From Aminipila luticellarii (lineage in GTDB: Bacteria; Bacillota; Clostridia; Peptostreptococcales; Anaerovoracaceae): a stretch of DNA of 64,000 nt. A program made the position numbers and the translations under genes. Shown here in pieces: positions 36,701 to 44,141 of this stretch (positions are counted from its first letter, which is position 1; every line of letters starts with the position of its first letter). The stretch covers positions 992,001 to 1,056,000 of the forward strand of contig NZ_CP035281.1 of NCBI RefSeq assembly GCF_004103735.1, written 5' to 3'. The notes beneath the pieces were generated by a model. It saw only the letters and a program-made list of their open reading frames with translations. It searched no databases and had not been told where the DNA came from.

Positions 36701-38614
36701 GTAAACCTTGCTAATCCTGCTGATTTAAGGCGGTTGAAAAAGATATTCGCAGATAAGGATTTATATATGGTGGTAGGAAGTGATGTAATCGCCCATGCCT
36801 CTTCTTACAAAAAATCACCGGAACCGGATTCTATACACCATATGAATCACATCGTATTTAAAAGAGACAGTGAGGTGGAAGGCTCCGCAGAAGCGAACGA
36901 TTCATCCCATTCAGTCAATCCGATTCAAGGTGCTGTCATTGAGTTGAAGCTTCCGGTTCATCTGGAGGACATCAGTTCTACCAGAATCAGAGAAAATATA
37001 GATAATGATCGGGACATTTCCAATTTAATTGATACGGTGGCGCAAAACTATATTTATAGGAATAGTCTGTATCTGAGGGAACCGCAATACAAAAGCGTCA
37101 TACGATCCTCTTCCATTATTCTTGAGGTGATCAAGCATGATAATGCAGAAATCTTTTGTGCTGTCAGTGCAGCAATGGGAGGCCTTTCAGCCATTAAGGA
37201 CAGTCTGTCGGATTATGTGGAAAATAAAGAGGTCACCGCGATGGTTATAAAAAATGGAAGCGATTATGACCGGGTCCTGGGGGTCGTTTTATTTCATGAG
37301 CTGGATACGGTAAATTTATATAGAGAATTTCACCAGTCAGAAGCAGCCTCTTATATCAGAGAGCATTCCTCCGGAAAAGTTGCCGTTTTGGGAGCACTCC
37401 TTGTCAGTGCGGATAGTAAGATCGACGATTTGGAGCAGATCCTTTTGACGGAAGCTCTTGCCGACTGTCTGAGAACGGGCTTTACGTATGCGGTATACAA
37501 TCCCATATTTTCAAAATCGGAGGCCTACAGCCAGAGGGTAGAAGCGGTAATGCGCCGTCAGGGATTTTTCAACATATCGGAGGATTTGAACGGCTCGGCT
37601 ATTTATTTTGTCGACATGCAATCGCCGGTCATCTTATTTGAAAATATGGAAATGAGAATAAAAAGTCCTTTTGATACAAACCAAAGGATTTTACAAGTGT
37701 TAAAGCAGGCACATATCAATATGCAGAATTCCCTGACTCAGATTTATAAGGGAAGTCTTGTGCTGTCTTTCAACTCGGGGATTATGCACCATCGATTGGT
37801 AGACATGATCACGGCGGTAAACGGCGTTTCAAGAGAGCATACAAAAATTCGAAGGTTAGGGCCATACATGTGTGTGCCTTTTGGAAAAATTTTGGATGGC
37901 AAAGCCGTACCAAATACCGTTACAAAAACCCTTCATACGGAAAAAATTTTTGATACGCAGGTGAGAAGCTTTAAAATTAAGGAATTTCCAAATTATACAA
38001 CCCTTGAAAATCAGATCGGTACCATAGAATCCTTTCATCGGCCTGTGCTGTTGGTAGATGACATGCTGCATAAGGGATATCGGCTGAAGGAGTTAGATCC
38101 CATTTTTAAAAAGACAGATATCCAGGTAGAGAAAATCATTGTAGGCGTTCTTTCCGGCAAGGGAAAGGATTTGATGGCGATTCAGGGAAGAAACGTAGAC
38201 AGCGCTTACTTTATCCCCCACCTCAGAACTTGGTTCATAGAGGATGCCATGTATCCGTTTTTAGGAGGGGACAGCGTAGAAAGAGAATATTCTTTTACCG
38301 GAAATTTGATTCCGTCTGTCAATATGATACTGCCCTATGTACTGCCGGCATTTTTGGCCGGAGAAGATAGGAGGGCGGTCTTTACATTTTCACTGACCTG
38401 CTTAAAAAATGCTGAAAAGATTCTGAAAGTGCTGGAGGAAGAGTTTCAAAGAACTTTTGAGAAAAATTTGACCTTGAATAGGCTTGGAGAGGTCATTTAT
38501 TCCCCAAGGTGTCCGGACAAGGGATATTGCATCGGGTATGATGAAAATCTGGCCCCTTCCGTATATGTATCCAATGATATTGAAAAACTAATGCGATTAA
38601 AAAATATGGTTTAA
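33743..38614 (+). CDS. 1623-residue multidomain protein: HD domain, helical repeats, NadD-like nucleotidyltransferase, GNAT-like and PRTase-like regions
   Basis: No signal peptide or membrane segment is visible, so this is a large cytoplasmic protein. Residues about 165-300 form an HD phosphohydrolase domain: His178, His212-Asp213 in AAGHDLGKYG, His249/His254 in HIAANHSTWD and Asp275. Residues about 370-900 are helical, HEAT-like repeats. At 916 a NadD-type cytidylyl/adenylyltransferase begins with FFPGTFDPFSLSH (HxGH variant SLSH) and ends with ISSTRIREN (1077-1085), the ATP-site ISxTxIR motif. Residues about 1115-1280 look like an acetyltransferase fold. The C-terminus has a phosphoribosyltransferase-like PRPP loop VLLVDDMLHKGYR (1435-1447). 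Domains usually found separately in NAD and nucleotide metabolism are fused here. Function unknown; boundaries are estimates by eye. Confidence 0.75.
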   Translation: MMYKKAVTEIYRQLEKSLTDRDFLKEADVPKKIMVKLLRDQNWQARIAELLSLEKMTCTAIAEASRSTISALDTEPEEGWLECIKNNTIERLFPTGTREEKRAGTDMLLRIIRIFIQWQNANRAFDPSQNIELLAEEEFKSCPVRDEYMKFIRFWNDSYIYEFMLIFKELTSFNTVGHIAGVHFVAMHIARQLKKLGMPIDMALVSGAAAGHDLGKYGCKPHETEKIPYLHYYYSDQLFKENGMPTIAHIAANHSTWDLELENLSVESLVLIYADFRVKSSRDKDGDEIVHFYSLEESFDIILNKLDHVNEEKSRRYIRVYSKLSDFEKYMKDIGISVDLNSNCVLKADQKGESLLNTQQTIAKLKFLAIEHNITLMSHLNNDISFANLLEKARSEKQWKSIRAYLNIFSEYSTYMTQKQKLYTLHFLYELLMHREGDIRRQAAGIMAAIIVNYDEDFRKELPEDAHVDSKEMTALELWKQFIEQIIFPDYKVTEQHKRWIRYSLKTLMTIMLEKCRTEVERQQYLDVFFSHFQNRRMEDGSAFMMLATALVVPLGIYSKESMIRLMTFAGEMSERDSLEIKIAALRCAKYVAAECEDPCVIEKIKPSIVQIMEGVHEDRISVAYLKYKILSALGEYTKEKCLYEEKLYKENQVESDLYLENLKIDTPWVIKAVNIEFLLDKLNRGMYEEKLHIATHFSNLVKVSERITVRHSAGKGLLQVIKLLSLDQRNEIIIEMTKGLEIGEYQFSKYIPEYLGELAMYLHPRELDELLGDLKKLSDSTNQRIASVALDTLGVMIKKYPGYGKRFEEAAEIYEKRRELMIGILLRGFANYDEIISQEAFLVIGQSIFGSGELSLQDKRTVFEQTYKKIVTLIADKKENELSFYNNAAALNHIYRFITDYLMQNESFDFADPSKVAFFPGTFDPFSLSHKGIVQEIKKLGFEVYLALDEFSWSKRTQPRMIRKQIVSMSVADESGVYIFPDHISVNLANPADLRRLKKIFADKDLYMVVGSDVIAHASSYKKSPEPDSIHHMNHIVFKRDSEVEGSAEANDSSHSVNPIQGAVIELKLPVHLEDISSTRIRENIDNDRDISNLIDTVAQNYIYRNSLYLREPQYKSVIRSSSIILEVIKHDNAEIFCAVSAAMGGLSAIKDSLSDYVENKEVTAMVIKNGSDYDRVLGVVLFHELDTVNLYREFHQSEAASYIREHSSGKVAVLGALLVSADSKIDDLEQILLTEALADCLRTGFTYAVYNPIFSKSEAYSQRVEAVMRRQGFFNISEDLNGSAIYFVDMQSPVILFENMEMRIKSPFDTNQRILQVLKQAHINMQNSLTQIYKGSLVLSFNSGIMHHRLVDMITAVNGVSREHTKIRRLGPYMCVPFGKILDGKAVPNTVTKTLHTEKIFDTQVRSFKIKEFPNYTTLENQIGTIESFHRPVLLVDDMLHKGYRLKELDPIFKKTDIQVEKIIVGVLSGKGKDLMAIQGRNVDSAYFIPHLRTWFIEDAMYPFLGGDSVEREYSFTGNLIPSVNMILPYVLPAFLAGEDRRAVFTFSLTCLKNAEKILKVLEEEFQRTFEKNLTLNRLGEVIYSPRCPDKGYCIGYDENLAPSVYVSNDIEKLMRLKNMV

Positions 38615-38640
38615 AAAGAACCGGATGAGGAAGTGTAAAG

Positions 38641-39606
38641 GTGTACAGATTAACTGATTTGGATTCCCAAGCTGAAAGGACAGGATATATGCCGTTTTCG
38701 TTTCAGCATAAAAAGAGAGTAAATCTGCTTGCTTTAGGAGATGTGGGCAGTACGCTCCTGACCGGATTAAAGCTGATGGGGGCGGATGTTATTGAATGCA
38801 TAGGGATTTACGACATGAACACTGACCTGTGCCGAAGATATGAAATGGAAATAAATCAGATTACATTCCCGCTTGATCCAAGGAAGCTTCCGGAGGTTCG
38901 GAGCATTACCGCAGAAGAGCTGTTTCATTGTGATCTGTTCATCTTTTGTGCGGCAAAAGCGGTGCCGCCCCTAAATGAAAAAGTGCAGGATGTGCGAATG
39001 GCTCAGTTTGCAGGCAATAAAAAAATAGTGGAACAATATGCAAGGATGGCGGCAGATAAAAATTTCAAAGGATTATTTGCCGTTCTGTCAGATCCGGTGG
39101 ATCCGCTGTGCAAGGCAGCCTGGCTGGCCGCAGGAGGCAGACTGTGCGCCGAACAGATACAGGGATTTGGTCTGGGAGTCATGAACAGCAGAGCTATCTA
39201 TTATGCAAAAAGGGAGGAACGGTTCAGACGCTATTTGAGCGAAGGCAGAGCTTTCGGACCGCATGGACAGGATCTGGTTCTTGCAGACAGTGTACAGGAT
39301 TACGATGATGAGTTATCCCGGGAGTTGACCAGATTAACGATTGATGCCAATACAGAGGTCAGAGAGCTTGGTTTTAAACCTTATATAGCGCCGGCTTTGT
39401 CCTCAGGGGCTATTTCCCTGCTGCTCACTTTGCGGGGAGAATGGCATTACAGTTCAAACTTTATGGGAAGGAGCAAGGAGGGAGCCTTCATAGGTGCGTT
39501 AAATCGCATGACGGAGCGGGGGACCCAATGGGAGGATACGTTCCTGCCGGAGCCTCTATTCTTGCGGATAAAAAATGCATATGATAACCTAAAAACTTTT
39601 ATTTGA
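38641..39606 (+). CDS. Divergent lactate/malate dehydrogenase superfamily protein
   Basis: Start GTG at 38641 with GAGGAAG upstream, 26 bases after the giant gene. The 321-residue protein has the NAD loop ALGDVGSTLLTGLKLMG (residues about 31-47), FAVLSDPVDPLCKAAW (equivalent to VSNPVD), GVMNSRAIYYAKRE (equivalent to the substrate-binding DSARFR) and FGPHGQDLVL with the catalytic His in place of GEHGDS. So the catalytic His/Arg framework seems kept, but the substrate loop is quite unlike ordinary enzymes. Substrate unknown. It is surely in an operon with the giant protein and the flavoprotein. Confidence 0.75.
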   Translation: MYRLTDLDSQAERTGYMPFSFQHKKRVNLLALGDVGSTLLTGLKLMGADVIECIGIYDMNTDLCRRYEMEINQITFPLDPRKLPEVRSITAEELFHCDLFIFCAAKAVPPLNEKVQDVRMAQFAGNKKIVEQYARMAADKNFKGLFAVLSDPVDPLCKAAWLAAGGRLCAEQIQGFGLGVMNSRAIYYAKREERFRRYLSEGRAFGPHGQDLVLADSVQDYDDELSRELTRLTIDANTEVRELGFKPYIAPALSSGAISLLLTLRGEWHYSSNFMGRSKEGAFIGALNRMTERGTQWEDTFLPEPLFLRIKNAYDNLKTFI

Positions 39607-39671
39607 AAACTCGCTATCAATTTTGCCGCAGTGTTAAAGCACCGGACAGAATGCGGAAGGAGGCGGACAGA

Positions 39672-40754
39672 ATGTGTATGGAGAAGGATGACCTGGTATT
39701 GATCAAGCCTTATTGCAGAGAGAAGAATAAAGCCGGGAGGTTGAGGGCTATATTGGCTAAAAGCTTAGAGGGATATACCTTTGATACGATTGCTACAGTA
39801 GAAGAATTTGAAGAATATGATCTGACCAATAAGAGGATCCTCTTTGCTGTGTCCCTGGGAGAATCCGGCATCAATCTGGAATGGTATGCCATTTTAAAAA
39901 AAATCAGAAAAAGCGGATTGTGCTTTCAGGGAAGCATCGGCGGAATTCTTGTGGACGGAAACAGTGAGCTCTATACCAAATCCTTTGCCAGAGAACTGGT
40001 CCTGAGTGCCAATCTGGCGGGCTGTACCTTTGTGGGAAGGCCTCTTGTAGAAGGTACAAGATCTTTGCAGAATTTTAATATTGCGGCGAAGAATCTGGAA
40101 ACAGATAACATGGGGGCTTATATGGAGTCCGGTCATGAATTGGTAAAAAGGGTGATGACATTTGATTACCTTAAAAAAGATCATCCCAAAATCTTGATGC
40201 TTCATGCAGGAAATAAAAGAATTTCCAATAGTCTGCTCTTATGGGAAAAGGTAAAGGGGCATTTAAAAGGCTGCGATATAAAGGAAATTTCTTTGCTCAA
40301 CGGGACGGTGGTAGACTGTATCGGATGTCCATATGGTCAATGTCTGCACTTTGGCGAAAATAATACCTGCTTTTATGGAGGAATCATATCGGATCAAGTT
40401 TATCCGGCTATTTTAGAGGCAGATACGTTGCTGCTTGTATGTCCGAATTATAATGATGCGGTCAGTGCCAATATTGCCGCCTTTATTAATCGGCTGACGG
40501 CTTTATTTATGACCCATAAATTTTATGAAAAAGCATTGTTTGGTATCATTGTATCGGGATATAGCGGGGGTGACATCGTCGCCCAGCAGCTGATCAGTTC
40601 TCTCAACATGAATAAGACCTTTTATCTGCCGGCCGGTTTTGTCCTGATGGAAACTGCCAATAACCCGGGGACGGTTTTGGACATTCCGGGAATCGAAGAG
40701 AGGGCGGCGGCCTTTGCCAACCACATTTTAATAAATAAAACGTTAAAAGAATAA
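39672..40754 (+). CDS. Flavodoxin-fold NAD(P)H-dependent FMN reductase-like protein
   Basis: I start at ATG 39672 because AAGGAGG precedes it; an upstream TTG overlapping the previous stop is open but has no ribosome site. The 360-residue protein has an N-terminal domain (about 1-170) that I do not recognise, then an FMN reductase/iron-sulphur-flavoprotein domain: HAGNKRISNSLLLWEKV, DCIGCPYGQCLHFGENNTC (four Cys, possible FeS or structural) and LLLVCPNYNDAVSANIAAFINRL. A redox partner for the two upstream genes is inferred from their order and orientation. Confidence 0.75.
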   Translation: MCMEKDDLVLIKPYCREKNKAGRLRAILAKSLEGYTFDTIATVEEFEEYDLTNKRILFAVSLGESGINLEWYAILKKIRKSGLCFQGSIGGILVDGNSELYTKSFARELVLSANLAGCTFVGRPLVEGTRSLQNFNIAAKNLETDNMGAYMESGHELVKRVMTFDYLKKDHPKILMLHAGNKRISNSLLLWEKVKGHLKGCDIKEISLLNGTVVDCIGCPYGQCLHFGENNTCFYGGIISDQVYPAILEADTLLLVCPNYNDAVSANIAAFINRLTALFMTHKFYEKALFGIIVSGYSGGDIVAQQLISSLNMNKTFYLPAGFVLMETANNPGTVLDIPGIEERAAAFANHILINKTLKE

Positions 40755-40770
40755 CAAATAAAGCAAGGTC

Positions 40771-40800
40771 TTGCAAACCTACCCTTAAATGGAGTATAAT
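40771..40800 (+). promoter_or_regulatory. mgtE promoter
   Basis: TTGCAA (40771-40776), an 18-base spacer and TATAAT (40795-40800). It gives a leader of about 195 bases before mgtE. Confidence 0.65.
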
Positions 40801-41001
40801 TTATTAGTTATGAGTAAAACTAAAATAAAAAGATAACAACGAAAGGATGTGAAGATTGTGGAACTTGGACCTAGTCCCGAGCGGAGAAGTTTAGCAACAT
40901 ATAAATATAGGGTAAATCCGCAGTTTTTGCATGTTATGACGAACTGACCCTGTTTCAAAAATTTGGATTTGCCCCATATAAAATAAAGGAGGTATATTCC
41001 A
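40801..41001 (+). promoter_or_regulatory. Structured mgtE leader, not a recognisable M-box
   Basis: The leader contains GGACCTAGTCC (40866-40876), a small hairpin, and a long-range stem in which GGGTAAATCC (about 40909-40918) pairs with GGATTTGCCC (about 40968-40977; one G-U). The 3' arm lies 10-20 bases before the AAAGGAGG of mgtE. I do not find the M-box consensus (the conserved GAGGCTCC core is absent). A magnesium-responsive element of another kind is possible. Confidence 0.45.
40858..40947 (+). CDS. Possible 29-residue leader peptide upstream of mgtE
   Basis: GTG at 40858 (AAAGGA about 10 bases upstream) opens a frame ending with TGA at 40947; a GTG three codons earlier is also open. 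The peptide starts with ELGPSPERR, a proline/acidic/arginine mix that recalls leader peptides such as Salmonella mgtL only in general character. Its last codons overlap the 5' arm side of the leader stem. Coding status is uncertain. Confidence 0.35.
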   Translation: MELGPSPERRSLATYKYRVNPQFLHVMTN

Positions 41002-42378
41002 ATGGAACAGGAAAAAACATTAAACGAAATACTGGAAGAAATTCTGGAGCTATTGCAGAATAAAAAATACGGAAAGGCAAGAGACCTCTTGCTGAAAAAC
41101 AATTCCGTCGATATAGCCGAGATACTGGAAGACATCATGGGAGAACTCGACGTGGAAATCGCTGTTATCGTATTTCGGACACTGCCTAAAAATGTATCCG
41201 TAGAAGTGTTCTCATACCTGCCGATCGAGGATCAGGTGGCTATTATCAATGTCATAACGGATAAAGAAGTGAGCTACATCATGGACGAGCTGGCTTTCGA
41301 CGATATGATCGACGTGTTAGAAGAGCTGCCTGCCAATGTAGTGGATAAGATTCTTGAAAAGACCCCTAAGGATGAGCGAAAACTGATCAATACGTTTTTA
41401 AATTATCCGGATACTTGCGCCGGAAGTCTGATGACTCCGGATTATATAAGTCTGGAAAAGAATATGACGGTGGCAGAGGCACTAGCCTATATAAAAAAAG
41501 AAGGTATGGACAGTGAAACCGTATATACCTGCTATGTGAAGGACAGGGGACGAACCCTTTTAGGAATCGTTTCTCTCAGAACATTGGTTATCGCGGATGA
41601 CGACTTGTGTATTTCCGAGTTCATGCATACGGATTTTATCAGTGTCAACGTGTATGATGATCAGGAGGAAGTATCGGATATCTTTAAAAAATACGGCTTC
41701 CTTGCGGTGCCTGTAGTAGATAAGGAAAACAGGCTGGTAGGCATCATTACGGTAGACGATATCTTAGATGTTATCGAAGAGGAAACTACCGAAGACTTTG
41801 AGAGAATGGCGGGAGTTATTGACAGCTCCGATAAAGAATATTTGGATATGAGCGTTTGGCATCATGTAAAAAACAGAATTCCATGGCTTTTTCTTTTAAT
41901 GTGCTCCTATGTGATTACAGGCGGAATTATAGCCAGCTTTGAGGATGTGCTGTCCAAGGTGATCAGCTTAGTAGCCTATCTGCCCATGCTGATGGGCACG
42001 GGAGGAAATTCCGGTTCCCAGTCGGCTACGCTTATTATACGCGGGATGTCCCTGGATGAAATCGATCTTTCCGATTTCGGCAAGGTCATGTGGAAGGAGA
42101 TCCGGGTCAGCACCATTGTAGGAATTATTTTAAGCTCCTTAAATTTCGTGCGGATCTGCTGGCTGGATGGGCAGGGCTCCATGATTGCATTGACGGTGTG
42201 CAGCTCTATGCTTGTTATTGTTATAGCGGCAAAGGTAATCGGAAGTATGCTGCCGATGCTGGCCAAAAAGGTAGGAATCGATCCGGCGTTAATGGCCTCC
42301 CCTATGATTGCCTCTTTGACAGACATGGTGTCTGTTATTACGTATTTTTTGATGGCATCCGTCTTGCTGGGAATTTAA
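41002..42378 (+). CDS. mgtE: Magnesium transporter MgtE
   Basis: The 458-residue protein has the MgtE N-domain (about 1-135), two CBS domains (about 135-260, including TVAEALAYIKKEGMD and GIITVDDILDVIEEE), and a C-terminal membrane domain with five helices ending IDPALMASPMIASLTDMVSVITYF. The cytoplasmic domains sense Mg2+ and close the pore at high concentration. AAAGGAGG precedes the ATG. A structured leader suggests additional control of expression. Confidence 0.97.
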   Translation: MEQEKTLNEILEEILELLQNKKYGKARDLLLKNNSVDIAEILEDIMGELDVEIAVIVFRTLPKNVSVEVFSYLPIEDQVAIINVITDKEVSYIMDELAFDDMIDVLEELPANVVDKILEKTPKDERKLINTFLNYPDTCAGSLMTPDYISLEKNMTVAEALAYIKKEGMDSETVYTCYVKDRGRTLLGIVSLRTLVIADDDLCISEFMHTDFISVNVYDDQEEVSDIFKKYGFLAVPVVDKENRLVGIITVDDILDVIEEETTEDFERMAGVIDSSDKEYLDMSVWHHVKNRIPWLFLLMCSYVITGGIIASFEDVLSKVISLVAYLPMLMGTGGNSGSQSATLIIRGMSLDEIDLSDFGKVMWKEIRVSTIVGIILSSLNFVRICWLDGQGSMIALTVCSSMLVIVIAAKVIGSMLPMLAKKVGIDPALMASPMIASLTDMVSVITYFLMASVLLGI

Positions 42379-42391
42379 TAAAGGTTTTTTT

Positions 42392-43240
42392 ATGAAAAAT
42401 GGTTTAATTACTTTAGAATATGTAAATACTGTAATCAAGAGACGAAAAAGAGACATACATAAAGGTGATTGCGGAAGAATTCTCTTGATTGCAGGGTCCT
42501 TGGGAATGGCAGGTGCTGCCATTCTGTGCGGAAGAGGAGCACTGCGAAGCGGTGCGGGTCTTGTGCAGATCGCGGTGCCGGAGGAGCTTTTCCCCATCCT
42601 TCAGACGGGGATACCCGAAGCAACCTGTGTTTCAAGAACGTCTCTTAATTTGGACAAGCAGCGATACCATGCGATTGCAGCAGGTCCGGGGTTAGGGGAG
42701 GAATCGGAAAATGTACAATTGATCAGAAAAATATTGCAAAGATATGAAGGAACCTTTGTTCTGGATGCCGACGGTCTAAATCAGATCGCATTAAATCACA
42801 TGCAGAAAGAATTAAAAAATGCCCGGTGCAGCGTCATCATCACGCCGCATACAGGCGAAGCTGCGAGACTGCTTTCCATTGATATTACCAGCGCCAAGGA
42901 GATGGACAGGCAGGAGCTTTCAGCCCGTCTCGTAGAAGAGACAAATGCCGTTGTCGTGCTAAAAGGGGAAGGGACGATTGTGGCAACGCCGGAGGGAAAT
43001 TCATATACTAATACTACAGGTAATCCCGGTATGGCCACCGGAGGTGCGGGAGATGTTCTTACGGGAATCATCACTTCCCTTGCGGGGCAGGGACTTTTAC
43101 CTGAGGACGCTGCTAAAGCGGGTGTCTGTCTGCATGGGCTGGCAGGCGATTTGGGAGCGGAACGCTTTGGAGAATACGGCCTGATAGCTGGAGATATAGC
43201 AGATATGACAGCTTTGGCCATCCAAAAAACAATGGGATAA
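42392..43240 (+). CDS. nnrD: ADP-dependent (S)-NAD(P)H-hydrate dehydratase
   Basis: The 282-residue protein repairs hydrated NADH or NADPH using ADP. It has the ribokinase-like GDCGRILLIAGSLGMAGAAILCGRGALRSGAGLV start, HTGEAARLL and the C-terminal NTTGNPGMATGGAGDVLTGIITSLAGQG with the catalytic Asp. It lacks the N-terminal YjeF epimerase domain of fused Nnr proteins. It starts 13 bases after mgtE, so the two are probably cotranscribed. Confidence 0.95.
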   Translation: MKNGLITLEYVNTVIKRRKRDIHKGDCGRILLIAGSLGMAGAAILCGRGALRSGAGLVQIAVPEELFPILQTGIPEATCVSRTSLNLDKQRYHAIAAGPGLGEESENVQLIRKILQRYEGTFVLDADGLNQIALNHMQKELKNARCSVIITPHTGEAARLLSIDITSAKEMDRQELSARLVEETNAVVVLKGEGTIVATPEGNSYTNTTGNPGMATGGAGDVLTGIITSLAGQGLLPEDAAKAGVCLHGLAGDLGAERFGEYGLIAGDIADMTALAIQKTMG

Positions 43241-43283
43241 AATATAGTAAAAGAGATTAACTAAAAATTGGAGAGTGAGTGAC

Positions 43284-43643
43284 TTGTTAGTGAAAAAAGG
43301 CGATATTTATTTCGCAGATTTAAGTCCGGTCATAGGCTCTGAACAGGGGGGTATAAGACCCGTTCTTGTAGTGCAAAACGATGTAGGCAACAAGTACAGT
43401 CCTACTATTATAGTAGCTGCTGTTACTTCACAGCTGAACAAGGCGAAGCTGCCTACACATGTTGAGATAGACGCTAAAGATAATGGATTAAGCAAAAAGT
43501 CAGTGGTTCTGCTCGAACAACTCAGAACGATAGATAAAAAGAGATTAAAAGAGAGAATCGGAACCATTGATGAAGCGCTTCTTCCAAATGTGAATGAGGC
43601 ATTGACCGTAAGTTTAGGAATTGCACCGAACAACATGAGCTAG
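43284..43643 (+). CDS. mazF: MazF/EndoA-type endoribonuclease toxin
   Basis: Starting at TTG (43284) the 119-residue sequence aligns codon for codon with Bacillus EndoA, putting the catalytic Arg and Thr at the same positions, Arg25 (GGIRP) and Thr48 (AAVTSQ), which supports this unusual start. MazF cleaves mRNA at short sequence motifs, in Bacillus UACAU. GGAG lies about 10 bases upstream. The usual companions alr and the antitoxin gene mazE (ndoAI) are absent here: nnrD ends 43 bases upstream. A separate antitoxin elsewhere, or none, must be assumed. Confidence 0.95.
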   Translation: MLVKKGDIYFADLSPVIGSEQGGIRPVLVVQNDVGNKYSPTIIVAAVTSQLNKAKLPTHVEIDAKDNGLSKKSVVLLEQLRTIDKKRLKERIGTIDEALLPNVNEALTVSLGIAPNNMS

Positions 43644-43673
43644 GTGTAACCATATATAAAGTAAATACAAAAA

Positions 43674-43689
43674 CACTCGGAAACGAGTG
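43674..43689 (+). other. CACTCG-GAAA-CGAGTG hairpin
   Basis: A perfect 6-bp stem closed by a GNRA (GAAA) tetraloop in the leader of the small secreted protein gene; no U-tract follows, so it is more likely an mRNA structure than a terminator. Confidence 0.55.
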
Positions 43690-43713
43690 GAGAAAGGGAA
43701 ATGGGAGGAAGAT

Positions 43714-44112
43714 ATGAAGAAAAGCATAATAATTTCTATAGTAACGATACTTGTACTGGTGTTTGGCATTTCAATGGCTATGGCAGCCACAGACCAGCCC
43801 GGTTCTGAATCAGATCCGGTTGTTACGAAAAGTTATGTAGACAGCAGAACTTCATATTCCCCTATAAGTCTTACAGCGGGACAAAAACTGATCGGCGGAG
43901 AAGGAACAGAAATCATACTGCGAAGCGGGGAAGCTACGGCTATCGACAACGGCGCAAATGGTGTCTCAGACCTTACGGCCGGTACGGATTTGACGACCGG
44001 CAGTCAGGTGGCGGTAAACCACCTGCTGCTGGTTCCAAGAAATGACGACAGAGGTATAACCGCGACAACAGACATATGGGTGATGATCAGAGGTACATAT
44101 ACGATTCAGTAA
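43714..44112 (+). CDS. Small secreted protein of unknown function
   Basis: I start at ATG 43714 (GGGAGG 8 bases upstream). The 132-residue product has a signal peptide, MKKSIIISIVTILVLVFGISMAMA, with cleavage probably after AMA. The mature part is rich in Gly, Thr, Ser and Asp, with beta-strand character (KLIGGEGTEIILRSGEATAIDNGANGVSDLTAGTDLTTG), and I recognise no domain. It lies just upstream of the DUF5693-csaB-tagA set, so a surface role is plausible. No LPxTG or SLH motif is present. Confidence 0.8.
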   Translation: MKKSIIISIVTILVLVFGISMAMAATDQPGSESDPVVTKSYVDSRTSYSPISLTAGQKLIGGEGTEIILRSGEATAIDNGANGVSDLTAGTDLTTGSQVAVNHLLLVPRNDDRGITATTDIWVMIRGTYTIQ

Positions 44113-44141
44113 CATGGAAAAAGTAAGGAGTTACATATTTT

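Noticed and set aside
40801-41001. M-box magnesium riboswitch
   Set aside because: The conserved GAGGCTCC-type core and the three-stem order are not visible; kept only as an unclassified structured leader.
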